Positions 52,073 to 61,953 of a stretch of DNA of 64,000 bases are shown here, piece after piece (the stretch's first letter is position 1; every line of letters starts with the position of its first letter). The notes under the pieces were generated by a model. It saw nothing but the letters and a program-made list of their open reading frames with translations, was not told where the DNA came from and searched no databases. This stretch comes from Sporosarcina psychrophila (GTDB taxonomy: Bacteria; Bacillota; Bacilli; Bacillales_A; Planococcaceae), in assembly GCF_001590685.1 (NCBI RefSeq), contig NZ_CP014616.1, forward strand, positions 3,223,001 through 3,287,000, in the 5' to 3' direction. Position numbers and translations under genes: made by a program.

Positions 52073-52417
52073 TTATCGAAGTTCTTTGATACGTGCAGCT
52101 TTTCCGCGCAGACTGCGAAGGTAGTACAATTTCGCACGACGTACTTTACCACGACGAATTACTTCAAGTAGTGTGATTTTTGGTGTGTGTACAGGGAATG
52201 TACGCTCAACACCTACACCGTTGGAGATTTTACGAACCGTGAATGATTCACTGATTCCGCCTCCACGACGTGATATAACAATTCCTTCAAATAGCTGAAT
52301 ACGCTCGCGCGTTCCCTCTACGATTTTCACGTGCAAACGAACTGTATCTCCTGCACGGAAAGCTGGATGATCAGAACGAAGCTGATCTTTTGTGATTGCT
52401 GCAATAATTTGTTGCAT
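52073..52417 (-). CDS. rplS: 50S ribosomal protein L19
   Basis: 114 residues, normal length. L19 lies at the subunit interface and contacts the 30S. Conserved motifs are [39 protein letters not shown] and [20 protein letters not shown]. The gene stands alone with a promoter, a leader and a terminator. Confidence 0.97.
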   Translation of the reverse strand: MQQIIAAITKDQLRSDHPAFRAGDTVRLHVKIVEGTRERIQLFEGIVISRRGGGISESFTVRKISNGVGVERTFPVHTPKITLLEVIRRGKVRRAKLYYLRSLRGKAARIKELR

Positions 52418-52504
52418 AGTTAATCTCTCCCTATCCTCAGGTGCTCTTACACTTCTTGCCTTTGCAGCGGAACATCTGTCAGTATGTACTTACATAGAAG
52501 CACA
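52418..52504 (-). promoter_or_regulatory. L19 leader (autoregulatory 5' UTR candidate)
   Basis: About 87 nt between the promoter and the L19 ATG. It contains CCGCTGCAAAGGCAAGAAGT, AGAGCACCTGAGG and ATAGGGAGAG, which look like the ribosomal protein L19 leader motif known in Bacilli. I judge this from memory and position. Confidence 0.6.
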
Positions 52505-52510
52505 TAGTAG

Positions 52511-52539
52511 ATAGTACCACAAATCACAAGTCGTTGCAA
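52511..52539 (-). promoter_or_regulatory. SigA-type promoter of rplS
   Basis: -35 TTGCAA (52534-52539), a 17-nt spacer and -10 TACTAT (52511-52516) on the minus strand, right after the trmD stop. Confidence 0.75.
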
Positions 52540-52549
52540 GGTCATCTAC

Positions 52550-53290
52550 TTATTTGTTTTCTCGCTTTAATTGATGAAGGAACTTGCGTTGATGCTCAGT
52601 AAGCGGTGCATCTTTCAGCAAATCTTTTCTGCGTTCGAACGTCCGGAGCAATGACTGCTGTTCACGCCATTTATCGATTTCTGCATGATTGCCGGATAAC
52701 AATACATCCGGTACTTCCATCCCATTAAAATTAGATGGGCGTGTGTATTGCGGATGTTCAAGCAATCCTGTCGAAAATGAATCGAGCACAGGTGAATCAG
52801 CATTGCCAAGGACATTCGGCAACAACCGGACAACACTGTCAATCACAGCCATTGCAGCGATCTCTCCACCCGTTAGGACGAAGTCGCCAATGGATAACTC
52901 GTCCGTGACAAGATACTGGCGTATACGCTCGTCATAGCCCTCATAATGGCCGCATATGAACACGACATGTTCTTCAGAAGAAAGCTCTTCCGCTTTCTTC
53001 TGTGTAAATGTTTCTCCCTGAGGACACATCAGAATGACACGTGGTGGTTTTTCAAGCCCTTCAGATATAGCTTCGACTGCTGCAAAGAGCGGTTCAGGTT
53101 TAAGGACCATACCCGCGCCTCCGCCATAAGGATAATCGTCAACTTTACGATGCTTGCTTGTAGAATAATCACGAAAATCGGTGACACCAAATGTGACTGC
53201 ACCGTTCGCCTGCGCCTTTTTCATGATCGAGGAATGAAGAACACCTTCGAACATTTCCGGAAACAGTGAAAGGACATCGATTTTCATCAT
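52550..53290 (-). CDS. trmD: tRNA (guanine-N1)-methyltransferase TrmD
   Basis: 246 residues. Makes m1G37 in tRNA, preventing +1 frameshifting. The SPOUT knot is seen in [20 protein letters not shown] and [13 protein letters not shown]. The start [14 protein letters not shown] has two adjacent ATGs, at 53290 and 53287; the first is at better distance from GGAAGG. It overlaps rimM by 4 bases. Confidence 0.97.
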   Translation of the reverse strand: MMKIDVLSLFPEMFEGVLHSSIMKKAQANGAVTFGVTDFRDYSTSKHRKVDDYPYGGGAGMVLKPEPLFAAVEAISEGLEKPPRVILMCPQGETFTQKKAEELSSEEHVVFICGHYEGYDERIRQYLVTDELSIGDFVLTGGEIAAMAVIDSVVRLLPNVLGNADSPVLDSFSTGLLEHPQYTRPSNFNGMEVPDVLLSGNHAEIDKWREQQSLLRTFERRKDLLKDAPLTEHQRKFLHQLKRENK

Positions 53291-53802
53291 GAAAGAAGTC
53301 CTTCCATCGGATCAATGATGATTTTCTTACCAGCTATATCGACTTCTTTAACGATGTCTTCGATATAAGGAATGTAGTGAGGCTTACCTTTTTCAGGCGT
53401 TACCGTCCACACATCATTCGCACCGGTTTCAAGAATTTCAGTCACTTCACCTAGTTCGATACCTTCAGTCGTGAACACTGTACAACCAACGATTTCGTGG
53501 TAGTAGAATTCGTTTTCGTCCAAATCGCCAAGTTGGTTTTCCGGTATCATGAAAATACCGTTGCGATACTTTTCAACATCGTTAAGATTTGGATGATTTT
53601 CAAATGTTAACAAGTCAAAGGTCTTGTGCTGACGATGACTTGCTACAGTTAAGTAAATAGGTGTCTTGCTGTCCGGCATGAACAAGGCAAGCTTGTTTCC
53701 GACCGTATAGCGTTCTTCCGGGAAATGAGTACGCGAGATAACGCGGACTTCTCCACGGATACCGTGTGTATTAACAATTGTACCAACGTTAAACCATTGC
53801 AT
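53287..53802 (-). CDS. rimM: 16S rRNA processing protein RimM
   Basis: 171 residues from the ATG at 53802, preceded by AAGGAAGGTG; the frame continues upstream into the R2 repeat, which I reject. Acts in 30S maturation with S19. The N-terminal barrel has [20 protein letters not shown] and the C-terminal PRC barrel has [16 protein letters not shown], then [20 protein letters not shown]. It overlaps trmD. Confidence 0.96.
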   Translation of the reverse strand: MQWFNVGTIVNTHGIRGEVRVISRTHFPEERYTVGNKLALFMPDSKTPIYLTVASHRQHKTFDLLTFENHPNLNDVEKYRNGIFMIPENQLGDLDENEFYYHEIVGCTVFTTEGIELGEVTEILETGANDVWTVTPEKGKPHYIPYIEDIVKEVDIAGKKIIIDPMEGLLS

Positions 53803-53854
53803 AAAAATCACACCTTCCTTTATTTTAAATAATAATAACTTATATATGCCGAAA

Positions 53855-53998
53855 TAAAGAATTCCATTGAATCCGCTACGGCGCTCGGGGATGCCTACCG
53901 CCATAAACCAAGCAGCCTCGCTACCAGTCTCATGGCTACCCCTTTGAGGCGCCTACGCTCAGTTAATATAGGTATTCATGTGTTCAACTTAAATAGAC
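53855..53998. repeat. R2 intergenic repeat, longest copy
   Basis: Begins GAATTCCATTGAATCCGC, GGCGCTCGGGGATGCCT, with an extra middle block of about 50 bases absent from the other copies, and ends AGTTAATATAGGTATTCATG, TGTTCAACTT. It separates khpA and rimM. Confidence 0.8.
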
Positions 53999-54028
53999 AA
54001 AAAAGGAAGGAACATAGGCTCCCTCCTT
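53998..54028 (-). terminator. Rho-independent terminator after khpA
   Basis: A 9-bp stem AAGGAGGGA/TTCCTTCCTT (one G-U pair) followed by TTTTTTG on the minus strand, 8 bases after the khpA stop. Confidence 0.75.
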
Positions 54029-54035
54029 TTCTGTA

Positions 54036-54269
54036 TCAATCTATAATATCGATATAAACCTTCTTGCCGTGGTGACTGCCTGCTGCTGAATAAACAATGG
54101 TGCGTATCGCTTTCGCAACACGTCCCTGCTTTCCGATAACTTTTCCCATATCTTCGGGATTTACGGATAATTTATAGATGACACGATTATCATGTTCATC
54201 CATTGCAATCCGAACATCCTCTGGATAATCGACTAACGGTTTAACGATTGTCTCAATCAGCTGCTTCAT
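54036..54269 (-). CDS. khpA: KH-domain RNA-binding protein KhpA (YlqC)
   Basis: 77 residues from the ATG at 54269 with AGGAGG upstream. A single KH domain with the GKVIGKQGRVAKAIR motif (GxxG). KhpA partners KhpB in sRNA binding and cell-length control in several Firmicutes. It lies between rpsP and rimM, as usual. Confidence 0.93.
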   Translation of the reverse strand: MKQLIETIVKPLVDYPEDVRIAMDEHDNRVIYKLSVNPEDMGKVIGKQGRVAKAIRTIVYSAAGSHHGKKVYIDIID

Positions 54270-54284
54270 GTACACCCCTCCTGA

Positions 54285-54557
54285 TTACTTACCGAGTTTA
54301 GCGTTATGGTATTTTTCCATGATGCCTTTGTCGGAAAACAGGTTACGGACAGTATCAGATGGTTTCGCACCCTCTTGAAGCCATTTAAGAGCTAGCTCTT
54401 CATTGATTTTTACTTCAGCTGGTTTTGTAAGCGGGTTGTAAGTTCCAACCGTTTCGATTTGACGACCATCACGTGGTGAACGTGAATCTGCTACTACAAT
54501 ACGATAGAAAGGAGTTTTCTTTGCTCCCATACGTTTAAGACGAATTTTTACTGACAT
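54285..54557 (-). CDS. rpsP: 30S ribosomal protein S16
   Basis: 90 residues from the ATG at 54557, 9 bases after GGAGGTG; the upstream in-frame codons lack a site. The N-terminus [20 protein letters not shown] is characteristic. S16 stabilises the 5' domain of 16S rRNA. It has its own promoter and is followed by khpA. Confidence 0.97.
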   Translation of the reverse strand: MSVKIRLKRMGAKKTPFYRIVVADSRSPRDGRQIETVGTYNPLTKPAEVKINEELALKWLQEGAKPSDTVRNLFSDKGIMEKYHNAKLGK

Positions 54558-54595
54558 TTTTACTTGCACCTCCGAATAGTTTCACACAAGATAGT

Positions 54596-54624
54596 ATATT
54601 ATCAAGCTTTCTGTTGTTTGTAAA
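54596..54624 (-). promoter_or_regulatory. SigA-type promoter of rpsP-khpA
   Basis: -35 TTTACA (54619-54624), a 17-nt spacer and -10 TAATAT (54596-54601). It lies in the ffh-rpsP gap, just after a weak hairpin. Confidence 0.7.
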
Positions 54625-54669
54625 GTGTTTTTTCTTAACACCTTGAATTTCTTTCGAAAATCCGGGATT

Positions 54670-56025
54670 TTATTTAAAAAACGAATCCAATCCAGGCATT
54701 TTCATCTTCTTTTTACCTTTTTGTTGCATGCCGGTCATTTGTTTGACCATTTTTTTCATGTCTTCGAATTGCTTTAATAGCCGATTGACATCTTGAATGG
54801 TTGTTCCTGACCCTTTTGCAATTCGCTTGCGACGATTTGCATTGATGATCTCAGGTGTATTGCGCTCCGCCGTAGTCATCGATTGGATTACCGCTTCAAC
54901 GCGCCCCATTTGGCCTTCGTCAACTTTAGCATTTTCGAGACCTTTGATTTTATTGGCACCGGGCATCATTTTCAAAATTTCGTCGAGTGGCCCCATTTTC
55001 TTGACTTGCTGAAGCTGATCAAGGAAGTCGTCGAGCGTAAATGATTGCGTCCGGAACTTTTCTTCAAGTTCCTTCGACTTCTCTTCATCGACATTCTCCT
55101 GTGCTTTTTCAATAAGAGACATGACATCGCCCATACCAAGAATTCGGGATGCCATACGTTCCGGATGAAACGGTTCCAGTGCATCCATCTTCTCGCCCAT
55201 CCCGACAAACTTAATCGGTTTGTCTGTAACAGCTCGGATAGAAAGCGCCGCTCCGCCTCGAGTATCCCCGTCAAGTTTAGTCAGGATAACGCCTGTTATT
55301 CCGACAGTATCATCGAAACTTTTAGCGACATTTACAGCATCCTGCCCAGTCATTGCATCAACGACAAGGAATACTTCGTCCGGTGTACTAAGGTCCCGAA
55401 TATCCTTCAGTTCCTGCATCAGTACTTCGTCAACATGTAGCCTTCCAGCTGTATCAATGATAACGACATCATGATGTTCTTTCTCCGCCTCTGCAAGCGC
55501 CTGGCGTACAATTTCAACAGGTGAAATGTCAGTTCCCAGTGCGAACACAGGCATTGTCAATTGCTTACCGAGTGTTTCCAACTGCTGAATCGCAGCGGGT
55601 CTGTAAACGTCTGCCGCGACAAGTAGCGGCTTTTTATTGTGCCGTTTGCGAAGTACGCTTGCCAGTTTCCCCGTAGTTGTCGTTTTACCCGCACCTTGCA
55701 GACCGACCATCATAATGACAGTAGGTGATTTTCGTGAAAACTGGATTGGGTTCTGCTCGCCGCCCATCAGATTCGTTAGTTCATCTTTAACAATTTTAAC
55801 AACCTGTTGACCGGGAGTTAGACTCTTCATGACGTCATGTCCGACTGCACGTTCACTTACTGTTTTGACAAACTCTTTGACAACTTTCAAGTTAACATCG
55901 GCTTCAATAAGCGCAAAACGTACTTCACGCATCATTTCCTTGACATCAGCTTCGTCAATCTTACCTTTGCCCCTAATTTTCTGTAGCGTCCCTTGCAGGC
56001 GCTGGGCTAATCCTTCAAATGCCAT
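54670..56025 (-). CDS. ffh: Signal recognition particle protein Ffh
   Basis: 451 residues. GTPase that binds signal peptides of nascent membrane proteins with 4.5S/6S RNA. The N domain covers 1-85. The G domain has the P-loop GLQGAGKT at 108-115 and DTAGRLHVDEVLMQEL. The M domain from about 300 is Met-rich and ends MPGLDSFFK. The start ATG follows TAGGAGG. Confidence 0.98.
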   Translation of the reverse strand: MAFEGLAQRLQGTLQKIRGKGKIDEADVKEMMREVRFALIEADVNLKVVKEFVKTVSERAVGHDVMKSLTPGQQVVKIVKDELTNLMGGEQNPIQFSRKSPTVIMMVGLQGAGKTTTTGKLASVLRKRHNKKPLLVAADVYRPAAIQQLETLGKQLTMPVFALGTDISPVEIVRQALAEAEKEHHDVVIIDTAGRLHVDEVLMQELKDIRDLSTPDEVFLVVDAMTGQDAVNVAKSFDDTVGITGVILTKLDGDTRGGAALSIRAVTDKPIKFVGMGEKMDALEPFHPERMASRILGMGDVMSLIEKAQENVDEEKSKELEEKFRTQSFTLDDFLDQLQQVKKMGPLDEILKMMPGANKIKGLENAKVDEGQMGRVEAVIQSMTTAERNTPEIINANRRKRIAKGSGTTIQDVNRLLKQFEDMKKMVKQMTGMQQKGKKKMKMPGLDSFFK

Positions 56026-56037
56026 GCACAGAGCCTC

Positions 56038-56373
56038 CTACTCATGATTTCTTAACGCACTTAACAATTCTTTGATTGTTTCCGATTTTTTATCTGTATC
56101 GGTTATGAGCTGCTCAAGATAATCTACAATTTCTGCTCGCTTCTGGAATTCTGAAAATAAATTCAACTTCATTTCATAATCTTCGAGCATCGCTTCCGTC
56201 CGGCGAACATTGTCATAGACAGCCTGACGCGATACGCCGTATTCACCAGCAATCTCACCGAGTGAAAGATCTTCTAAATAGTAAAGTTGCATATAAAGTC
56301 TTTGTTTATCAGTCAAAAGTGACTGATAAAAATCAAAGAGGAAGTTAATGCGTGTCGTTTTTGCAAGCGTCAT
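56038..56373 (-). CDS. ylxM: YlxM, SRP-associated DNA-binding-like protein
   Basis: 111 residues. A helix-turn-helix similar to sigma region 4 ([20 protein letters not shown]) is preceded by [18 protein letters not shown]. In streptococci YlxM binds SRP and modulates Ffh and FtsY. It lies directly upstream of ffh and has its own promoter. Confidence 0.93.
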   Translation of the reverse strand: MTLAKTTRINFLFDFYQSLLTDKQRLYMQLYYLEDLSLGEIAGEYGVSRQAVYDNVRRTEAMLEDYEMKLNLFSEFQKRAEIVDYLEQLITDTDKKSETIKELLSALRNHE

Positions 56374-56407
56374 ACGCTTTGCCTCCCCGCTATGTTCTTC
56401 CTAAGTC

Positions 56408-56436
56408 ATCATAGTATGACAACCTCGTACTGTCAA
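56408..56436 (-). promoter_or_regulatory. SigA-type promoter of ylxM-ffh
   Basis: -35 TTGACA (56431-56436, perfect), a 17-nt spacer and -10 TATGAT (56408-56413). It is the best promoter match in the window, 34 bases before ylxM. Confidence 0.85.
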
Positions 56437-56472
56437 GTCATTTTACTTGTCTGTGTCAAAAAGCGCAAACAC

Positions 56473-57465
56473 CTAGACATTATCTTCTTGTTCAAGTCCA
56501 TCCGCAAATAGGCCGTAGACATACTTTTCTGGATCAAACGGTTGTAGATCATCCACACCTTCACCGAGTCCAACGAATTTAACTGGGATATTTAACTTTT
56601 TCCTAATAGCAAGTACGATACCGCCTTTTGCTGTGCCATCAAGCTTCGTCAAGACGATACCTGTAACATTCGTCGCTTCTTTGAATGTCTCCGCTTGGAT
56701 TAATGCGTTTTGCCCCGTTGTTGCATCGAGCGCTAAGAGTACTTCATGCGGTGCGCCTTCTACTTCTTTACTGATAACCCGGTGCACTTTTTGAAGTTCA
56801 TTCATCAGATTCACTTTATTTTGAAGCCTTCCCGCGGTATCACAAATAAGAACGTCCACTTTGCGGTTTTTTGCAGCACGGATTGCGTCGTACATGACTG
56901 CAGCAGGGTCAGACCCTTCCGATTGACGGATTACTTCTACTCCAGCACGTTCACCCCAGACGACAAGTTGATCGATAGCACCAGCACGGAATGTGTCGCC
57001 GGCCGCAAGCATAACCGTCTTGCCTTCTGCCATAAGTCGCGCTGCCAACTTCCCAATTGTCGTCGTTTTTCCAACGCCATTAACGCCTACCATTAAGATA
57101 ACAGTTAGACCGTCTTCTTGAATACGCAGTTCGTTGTCGAGTTCTTCGCCAGCTTGGTAGATTTCAACCAGTTTTTCAGAAATAACTGATTGAATGCCCG
57201 CTGTATCTTTAATATTTTTTCGCTGTACTTCAACTTTAAGTAAATCGATGAGCTCCATGACTGTTTCAAAACCGACATCGGCCTGTAACAGTAGCTCTTC
57301 CAATTCCTCAAAGAATTCTTCGTCAATTACTCTGAAACGCGCAACAAGATCATTCACTTTGGATGTGAACTGATCTCGCGTTTTTGATAAACCATCTTTA
57401 AATTTCTCTGTTACTGCTTCGTTTGTACCCGTGATTTTTTCCTTGAGTTTCTTAAAAAAAGACAA
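56473..57465 (-). CDS. ftsY: SRP receptor FtsY
   Basis: 330 residues, starting with a TTG at 57465 that follows AAGGAGTG. The amphipathic N-terminus MSFFKKLKEKITGTNEAV is membrane-associated. The P-loop GVNGVGKT is at 127-134, and DTAGRLQNKVNLMNEL and TKLDGTAKGG are present. FtsY binds Ffh at the membrane. It lies between smc and ylxM. Confidence 0.97.
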   Translation of the reverse strand: MSFFKKLKEKITGTNEAVTEKFKDGLSKTRDQFTSKVNDLVARFRVIDEEFFEELEELLLQADVGFETVMELIDLLKVEVQRKNIKDTAGIQSVISEKLVEIYQAGEELDNELRIQEDGLTVILMVGVNGVGKTTTIGKLAARLMAEGKTVMLAAGDTFRAGAIDQLVVWGERAGVEVIRQSEGSDPAAVMYDAIRAAKNRKVDVLICDTAGRLQNKVNLMNELQKVHRVISKEVEGAPHEVLLALDATTGQNALIQAETFKEATNVTGIVLTKLDGTAKGGIVLAIRKKLNIPVKFVGLGEGVDDLQPFDPEKYVYGLFADGLEQEDNV

Positions 57466-57479
57466 TTATAGTCACTCCT

Positions 57480-60400
57480 TTACATGATTGCTTCTTCCGG
57501 CACCTCGGAAATTTTAACCGAAATAACCCTGGACACGCCTGATTCCTGCATCGTGATTCCATAGAGCACATCCGCACCTTCCATCGTACCCTTCCGATGT
57601 GTAATAACGATGAATTGTGTCTTCTCCGAAAACTTCTTCAGGTATTTACTGTAGCGTATGACATTCGCTTCGTCGAGCGCGGCTTCGACTTCATCAAGAA
57701 TACAAAATGGTACTGGTCGTACTTCGATGATTGAAAATAACAACGAAATCGCAGTTAACGCACGTTCTCCACCTGATAAAAGGCTTAAACTTTGCAGCTT
57801 TTTCCCTGGCGGACGTGCGACAATTTCCACACCAGTTTCAAGTAAATTGTCAGGTTGCGTAAGTATCAAATCCGCCTCACCGCCCCCAAACATTTCCTTA
57901 AACACATGTCGGAAGCGGTTCTGGACAGCATTGAATGTCGTCAAAAAACGCGTTGTCATTTCAGCGTCCATCTCACTCATCGCTTCGTGAAGTGTCGTTT
58001 TCGCTTCTAATAAATCATTACGCTGTTCATCCAAAAAGAGATGACGTTCAGATACTTCTTCAAACTCCACAATAGCTCCGGGATTAACGGGTCCCAAAAC
58101 TGCCAGTTGACGTTTTAAAGATTCAACTTTTTCTCTGGTCTTCACTTCATCAAAATCGTCCGCAATAATTCCATCCGCAAACAATCCATATTCAGTTAGA
58201 AGCTGCTGCGTGACCGCTTCATATTTCACTTCGAGACGTGATAGCACGATAGAGACCCCATTCAATGCAGAGATTGTTTCTCCCGTACTACCTCGAAGTT
58301 TTTGAAGCGTTGCACTTTTCTCTTCAAGTAAATTTGCAAGCTTTGTGCGGATTTCCCTGTCTGTCATAATCGATTTCTCGATTAATTTCTTGTCAGCAGA
58401 TGCCCTTTCAATCTCCATTGCGATTTGTTCCGCGCTCAACTCTCCACCATTTTCATTACCAGTGAAATACTGCATTTCATCACGCAAGGCAGTCAATTTA
58501 ACTTTTGCTTGAGCAGATGCATCTTCCATTTCGTCGATTGTCACTTGCAGGTGTGCTTTCTGTTCACGCAAAACAGCTATGCATTCTCGAAGCTCATTGT
58601 ATCGACTTGTTAATGTAGCCTCTTCGTTCCTCCGATTAGTAGCTAGACGTTCAAGCGACTCCACTTTGGATTGAATTGCTTCTAGCTCACTTTTCACGCG
58701 TTTATGATTTTGATGTAATGTTGCTTTCTTTTCTAACAATTCCGATCCAGTATTCTCGACACCGCGTCTTCCCATCTCAGTCGATGCTATCTCTGATTCC
58801 ACCGATTTAATGGCGATATCAGTTTCACGAATGCCGGATTCCGCTGCTGCAATTTCAATTTGCAGACTGTCCGTTAGTTTACGTAACTGATCCACTTCGT
58901 ATATCTGCTTGGCAACGCCCATTTTCGTGTCGCCTATTTTCTTAGTAGCGGACTCAATTGAATCAGCCATACGAGTTAGTTGCAGCTGTAACGTTTCGAG
59001 TTCAGCTTTTCTTGTGAAGACGGATGCCTGTCCTTTGACTCCACCACCTGTAAGTGAACCACCAGCATTCACAACATCCCCGTCAAGCGTCACGACACGG
59101 AAACGATAGCCGAGTATCCCCGCAATGGCGGATGCCCCTACGAGCGTTTTTGCGACAATCGTATTACCAAGTAAGTTTTCAGTGATAAGTGCATATGTAG
59201 CATCAGTCTGTACAAGACGATCGGCAGTTCCGATGTATTCGGGATGCAGTTCAACCGAGCGCAATGCTGCTGGTTGAATTTTCCGGGATTTCATCACATC
59301 TCTCGGCAGGAATGTTGCCCTTCCAGCGTTCTTCGCTTTTAAGTAGCCGATTGCTTTTCTCGCTTCCGGTTCAGTTGCCGTCACAATATGTTGCATCGCA
59401 CCGCCAAGCGCTGTTTCCACCGCTTTTATATACTCTTTTTCAACGGAAATAAGTTCTGCGACTGCACCGTCAATTCCGGCTAGTTTTCCTGACTTTTTCG
59501 CAACAAGAATCTCTTTTACACCTGAATAGAAACCTGAGAAATCCGCTTCCATACTTTCAAGTGCACGAACTCTACCATGCATTTCATGTTGCTTGTTAAG
59601 TGCCTTTTGCATGAGTTCCTGCTGTGAAGCGAGTTCATCTTCAGTCTTACGCAACGCCTTTGACAATTCACGATAGGCCGAATCCGATTCCTTCAATTTC
59701 CGTTTCAAGACAGTCAACGAATTCGCTTTCACAGATTTTTCCTGTGTAAGTTTTTCATAGCGTTCCTGCAAAATAGATGTCTGAAGTATAATTTTTTCGG
59801 ATGAAGACTGCTCCCCTTGAAGACGCTCTTCCGCGTGCTTCAAATCGTTGCGGATCGTCGCTTCCTCGTTCAACCTGTCAATATAAGCTGATTTCAATTC
59901 ATCTATTTCTTTTTCCGTCTCTTTGACAGAGCGTTTCAGTATGTGAGAAATACCATCCATCTCAACTTTTGTTTTTTCGTATTCTATTTCTGACAGTTGC
60001 TGCTTTTCACGGGCCGCACCAAGTTTTTCTGAAAGTGTTGCCAACTCAGTTTCGGTATTAGCAAGTTCAAATCGAGACCTTTCAATTAACTGGTCAGCAT
60101 TGCGACGTTTTTCAAGTGATAAAAGACGTCTTCCTTCCCACTTTTCTGTCTCTGCACTTGTGACTACAAGTTTTTTTTGTAACGCATCCAATTGTTCGTC
60201 CATTTTCGCAAGTTCTTTCTTCGCAAATTCGGACGCTTCTTCAGCTTTCCTTGATTCAGCCTCAAGTAAAATCTTCTTCTCCTGAAACTTTTCGGCTTCT
60301 TGCGATCTTTTCAAAATTTCATTGCGGAGATTTCCCGCATCAAAGGTCAGCAGAGACACATCCGCTTCACGCGTCTCTTCCGAAAGCACTTTATGTTTTT

Positions 60401-61037
60401 TAGCAGCTTCTGCACTATTCCGTAACGGCTCAATTCTCGATTCAAGCTCTTTTAAAATATCAAGCACACGGTCAAGATTGTCTTCCGTCTCAAATAATTT
60501 GTGCTCCGCTTTCTTTTTCCTCGTTCTGTACTTCAGAACTCCCGCCGCTTCGTCAAAAATGCTTCGTCTGTCTTCAGGGCGGCTATTTAAAATTTCATCT
60601 ACGCGCCCTTGAGAAATCATTGAAAATGCTTCTTTCCCAAGTCCAGAATCCATGAACACATCATTGATATCTTTCAGCCGGCACTGTTGGCCGTTTAATA
60701 GATAAGCGCTCTCCCCTGATCGGAAAACGCGCCTGCTGACACTTACTTCCGTATAGTCGAGTGGAAAAAGACCTTTACTATTATCAAGAATAAGCGTCAC
60801 CTCTGCAAAATTAAGTGATTTACGTGAATCACTCCCCGCAAAGATGACATCTTCCATTTTAGAACCACGGAGCGATTTCGCCGATTGTTCGCCAAGAACC
60901 CAACGAATAGCATCTGTAATATTACTTTTTCCACTTCCATTTGGACCAACTACAGCTGTAACACCAGGGACAAAATCAATCGCAATCCGTTCAGCGAATG
61001 ATTTGAATCCCATAATTTCAAGTCTTTTCAAAAACAC
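57480..61037 (-). CDS. smc: Chromosome condensation protein SMC
   Basis: 1185 residues, full length. The Walker A GPNGSGKS is at 31-38. Two long coiled coils flank a hinge of about 510-640 (GIDGAVAELISVEKEYIKAV and GNTIVAKTLVGASAIAGILG). The C-terminal head has LLSGGERALTAISLLFSIIE and the Walker B VPFCILDEVEAALDEANV. It starts with a GTG at 61037, after AAGGAGAG inside rnc. SMC with ScpAB extrudes DNA loops. Confidence 0.98.
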   Translation of the reverse strand: MFLKRLEIMGFKSFAERIAIDFVPGVTAVVGPNGSGKSNITDAIRWVLGEQSAKSLRGSKMEDVIFAGSDSRKSLNFAEVTLILDNSKGLFPLDYTEVSVSRRVFRSGESAYLLNGQQCRLKDINDVFMDSGLGKEAFSMISQGRVDEILNSRPEDRRSIFDEAAGVLKYRTRKKKAEHKLFETEDNLDRVLDILKELESRIEPLRNSAEAAKKHKVLSEETREADVSLLTFDAGNLRNEILKRSQEAEKFQEKKILLEAESRKAEEASEFAKKELAKMDEQLDALQKKLVVTSAETEKWEGRRLLSLEKRRNADQLIERSRFELANTETELATLSEKLGAAREKQQLSEIEYEKTKVEMDGISHILKRSVKETEKEIDELKSAYIDRLNEEATIRNDLKHAEERLQGEQSSSEKIILQTSILQERYEKLTQEKSVKANSLTVLKRKLKESDSAYRELSKALRKTEDELASQQELMQKALNKQHEMHGRVRALESMEADFSGFYSGVKEILVAKKSGKLAGIDGAVAELISVEKEYIKAVETALGGAMQHIVTATEPEARKAIGYLKAKNAGRATFLPRDVMKSRKIQPAALRSVELHPEYIGTADRLVQTDATYALITENLLGNTIVAKTLVGASAIAGILGYRFRVVTLDGDVVNAGGSLTGGGVKGQASVFTRKAELETLQLQLTRMADSIESATKKIGDTKMGVAKQIYEVDQLRKLTDSLQIEIAAAESGIRETDIAIKSVESEIASTEMGRRGVENTGSELLEKKATLHQNHKRVKSELEAIQSKVESLERLATNRRNEEATLTSRYNELRECIAVLREQKAHLQVTIDEMEDASAQAKVKLTALRDEMQYFTGNENGGELSAEQIAMEIERASADKKLIEKSIMTDREIRTKLANLLEEKSATLQKLRGSTGETISALNGVSIVLSRLEVKYEAVTQQLLTEYGLFADGIIADDFDEVKTREKVESLKRQLAVLGPVNPGAIVEFEEVSERHLFLDEQRNDLLEAKTTLHEAMSEMDAEMTTRFLTTFNAVQNRFRHVFKEMFGGGEADLILTQPDNLLETGVEIVARPPGKKLQSLSLLSGGERALTAISLLFSIIEVRPVPFCILDEVEAALDEANVIRYSKYLKKFSEKTQFIVITHRKGTMEGADVLYGITMQESGVSRVISVKISEVPEEAIM

Positions 61038-61039
61038 GA

Positions 61040-61810
61040 TTAATTCTCTCCTTCAGCCTGCCGACTCTTTAAATCTTGAATTGCATGGCGGGCTGCTTCT
61101 TGCTCGGCCTCTTTTTTTGATTTACCGAGACCAGTTCCAAGTTGTTCATCGCCAAGTCGCACGACAGTTACGAAACTTTTCGCATGAGCAGGACCTTTCT
61201 CTTCAACGATTTCATACTGCAATTGACCATTATTCGTCTGTTGAACGATTTCCTGAAGACGGCTTTTATAATCCATCACATGCGAAAAAGCACCGACACT
61301 AATTTTAGGGAAGACGACTTTTTCAAGGAATGGGATAACCGCCTCCATCCCTTGATCTATGTACAGAGCGCCTATAAACGCCTCAAATACGTCAGCGAGT
61401 AATGCAGGGCGCATTCGTCCACCCGTCTGCTCCTCCCCTTTCCCAAGCAGGATAAAGCGACCTAACCCAAGTTCGTTAGAAAACTTCACAAGGGACGGTT
61501 CGCAAACAATCGCAGCCCTTAGTTTCGTAAGTTCCCCTTCAGTCATATTAGGCTCTGTCGAATAAAGGAATCGGGACACACCTAACTCAAGAACCGCGTC
61601 ACCTAAAAATTCCAATCTCTCATTATCCGTGAAATTTTTTCTCCGATGCTCATTCACATAAGATGAATGTGTAAATGCATTATACAGTAGTGATTTGTTT
61701 TTGAAATGGACGTCCAATTCATTTTGTAAGTCATCGAATTTGTTTCGAATCGCTACGGGTAAAAGCGCAATTGTTTTTTTTCCTTTGAAGTTGTTTGTAT
61801 GGGTCATCAT
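61040..61810 (-). CDS. rnc: Ribonuclease III
   Basis: 256 residues from the ATG at 61810 (GAAAGG upstream); a longer frame to 61870 begins with unlike residues. The catalytic signature [11 protein letters not shown] is at 63-73. A C-terminal dsRNA-binding domain has [20 protein letters not shown] and [19 protein letters not shown]. It cuts double-stranded RNA and 23S/16S precursors. smc starts 2 bases after its stop. Confidence 0.97.
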   Translation of the reverse strand: MMTHTNNFKGKKTIALLPVAIRNKFDDLQNELDVHFKNKSLLYNAFTHSSYVNEHRRKNFTDNERLEFLGDAVLELGVSRFLYSTEPNMTEGELTKLRAAIVCEPSLVKFSNELGLGRFILLGKGEEQTGGRMRPALLADVFEAFIGALYIDQGMEAVIPFLEKVVFPKISVGAFSHVMDYKSRLQEIVQQTNNGQLQYEIVEEKGPAHAKSFVTVVRLGDEQLGTGLGKSKKEAEQEAARHAIQDLKSRQAEGEN

Positions 61811-61891
61811 CGATTCTGCCTTTCGGTACATAATGTTTATAATTTTACCCTTTTCAACGCCACAGTGCAAAAAAAGTTTGCTATAAACCCG

Positions 61892-61939
61892 AAAAGAGAC
61901 GCTTTCAATCCTTTCAAGTAGAAAGGATGAAAGAGTCTC
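61892..61939 (-). terminator. Rho-independent terminator after acpP
   Basis: A long imperfect stem, GAGAC-C-TTTC-TCCTTTC paired to GAAAGGA-GAAAG-GTCTC, with a 6-nt loop and TTTT on the minus strand, 15 bases after the acpP stop. It ends the fatty-acid cluster. Confidence 0.85.
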
Positions 61940-61953
61940 AATCAGAATAGCAA

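Noticed and set aside
53803..53904. N-terminal extension of RimM
   Set aside because: It runs into the R2 repeat, and the ATG at 53802 has a clear ribosome site and family N-terminus.
56437..56472. AAAAAGCGCAAACACCTAGAC as another R1 fragment
   Set aside because: Too short and too divergent to tell from chance; it also overlaps the end of ftsY.
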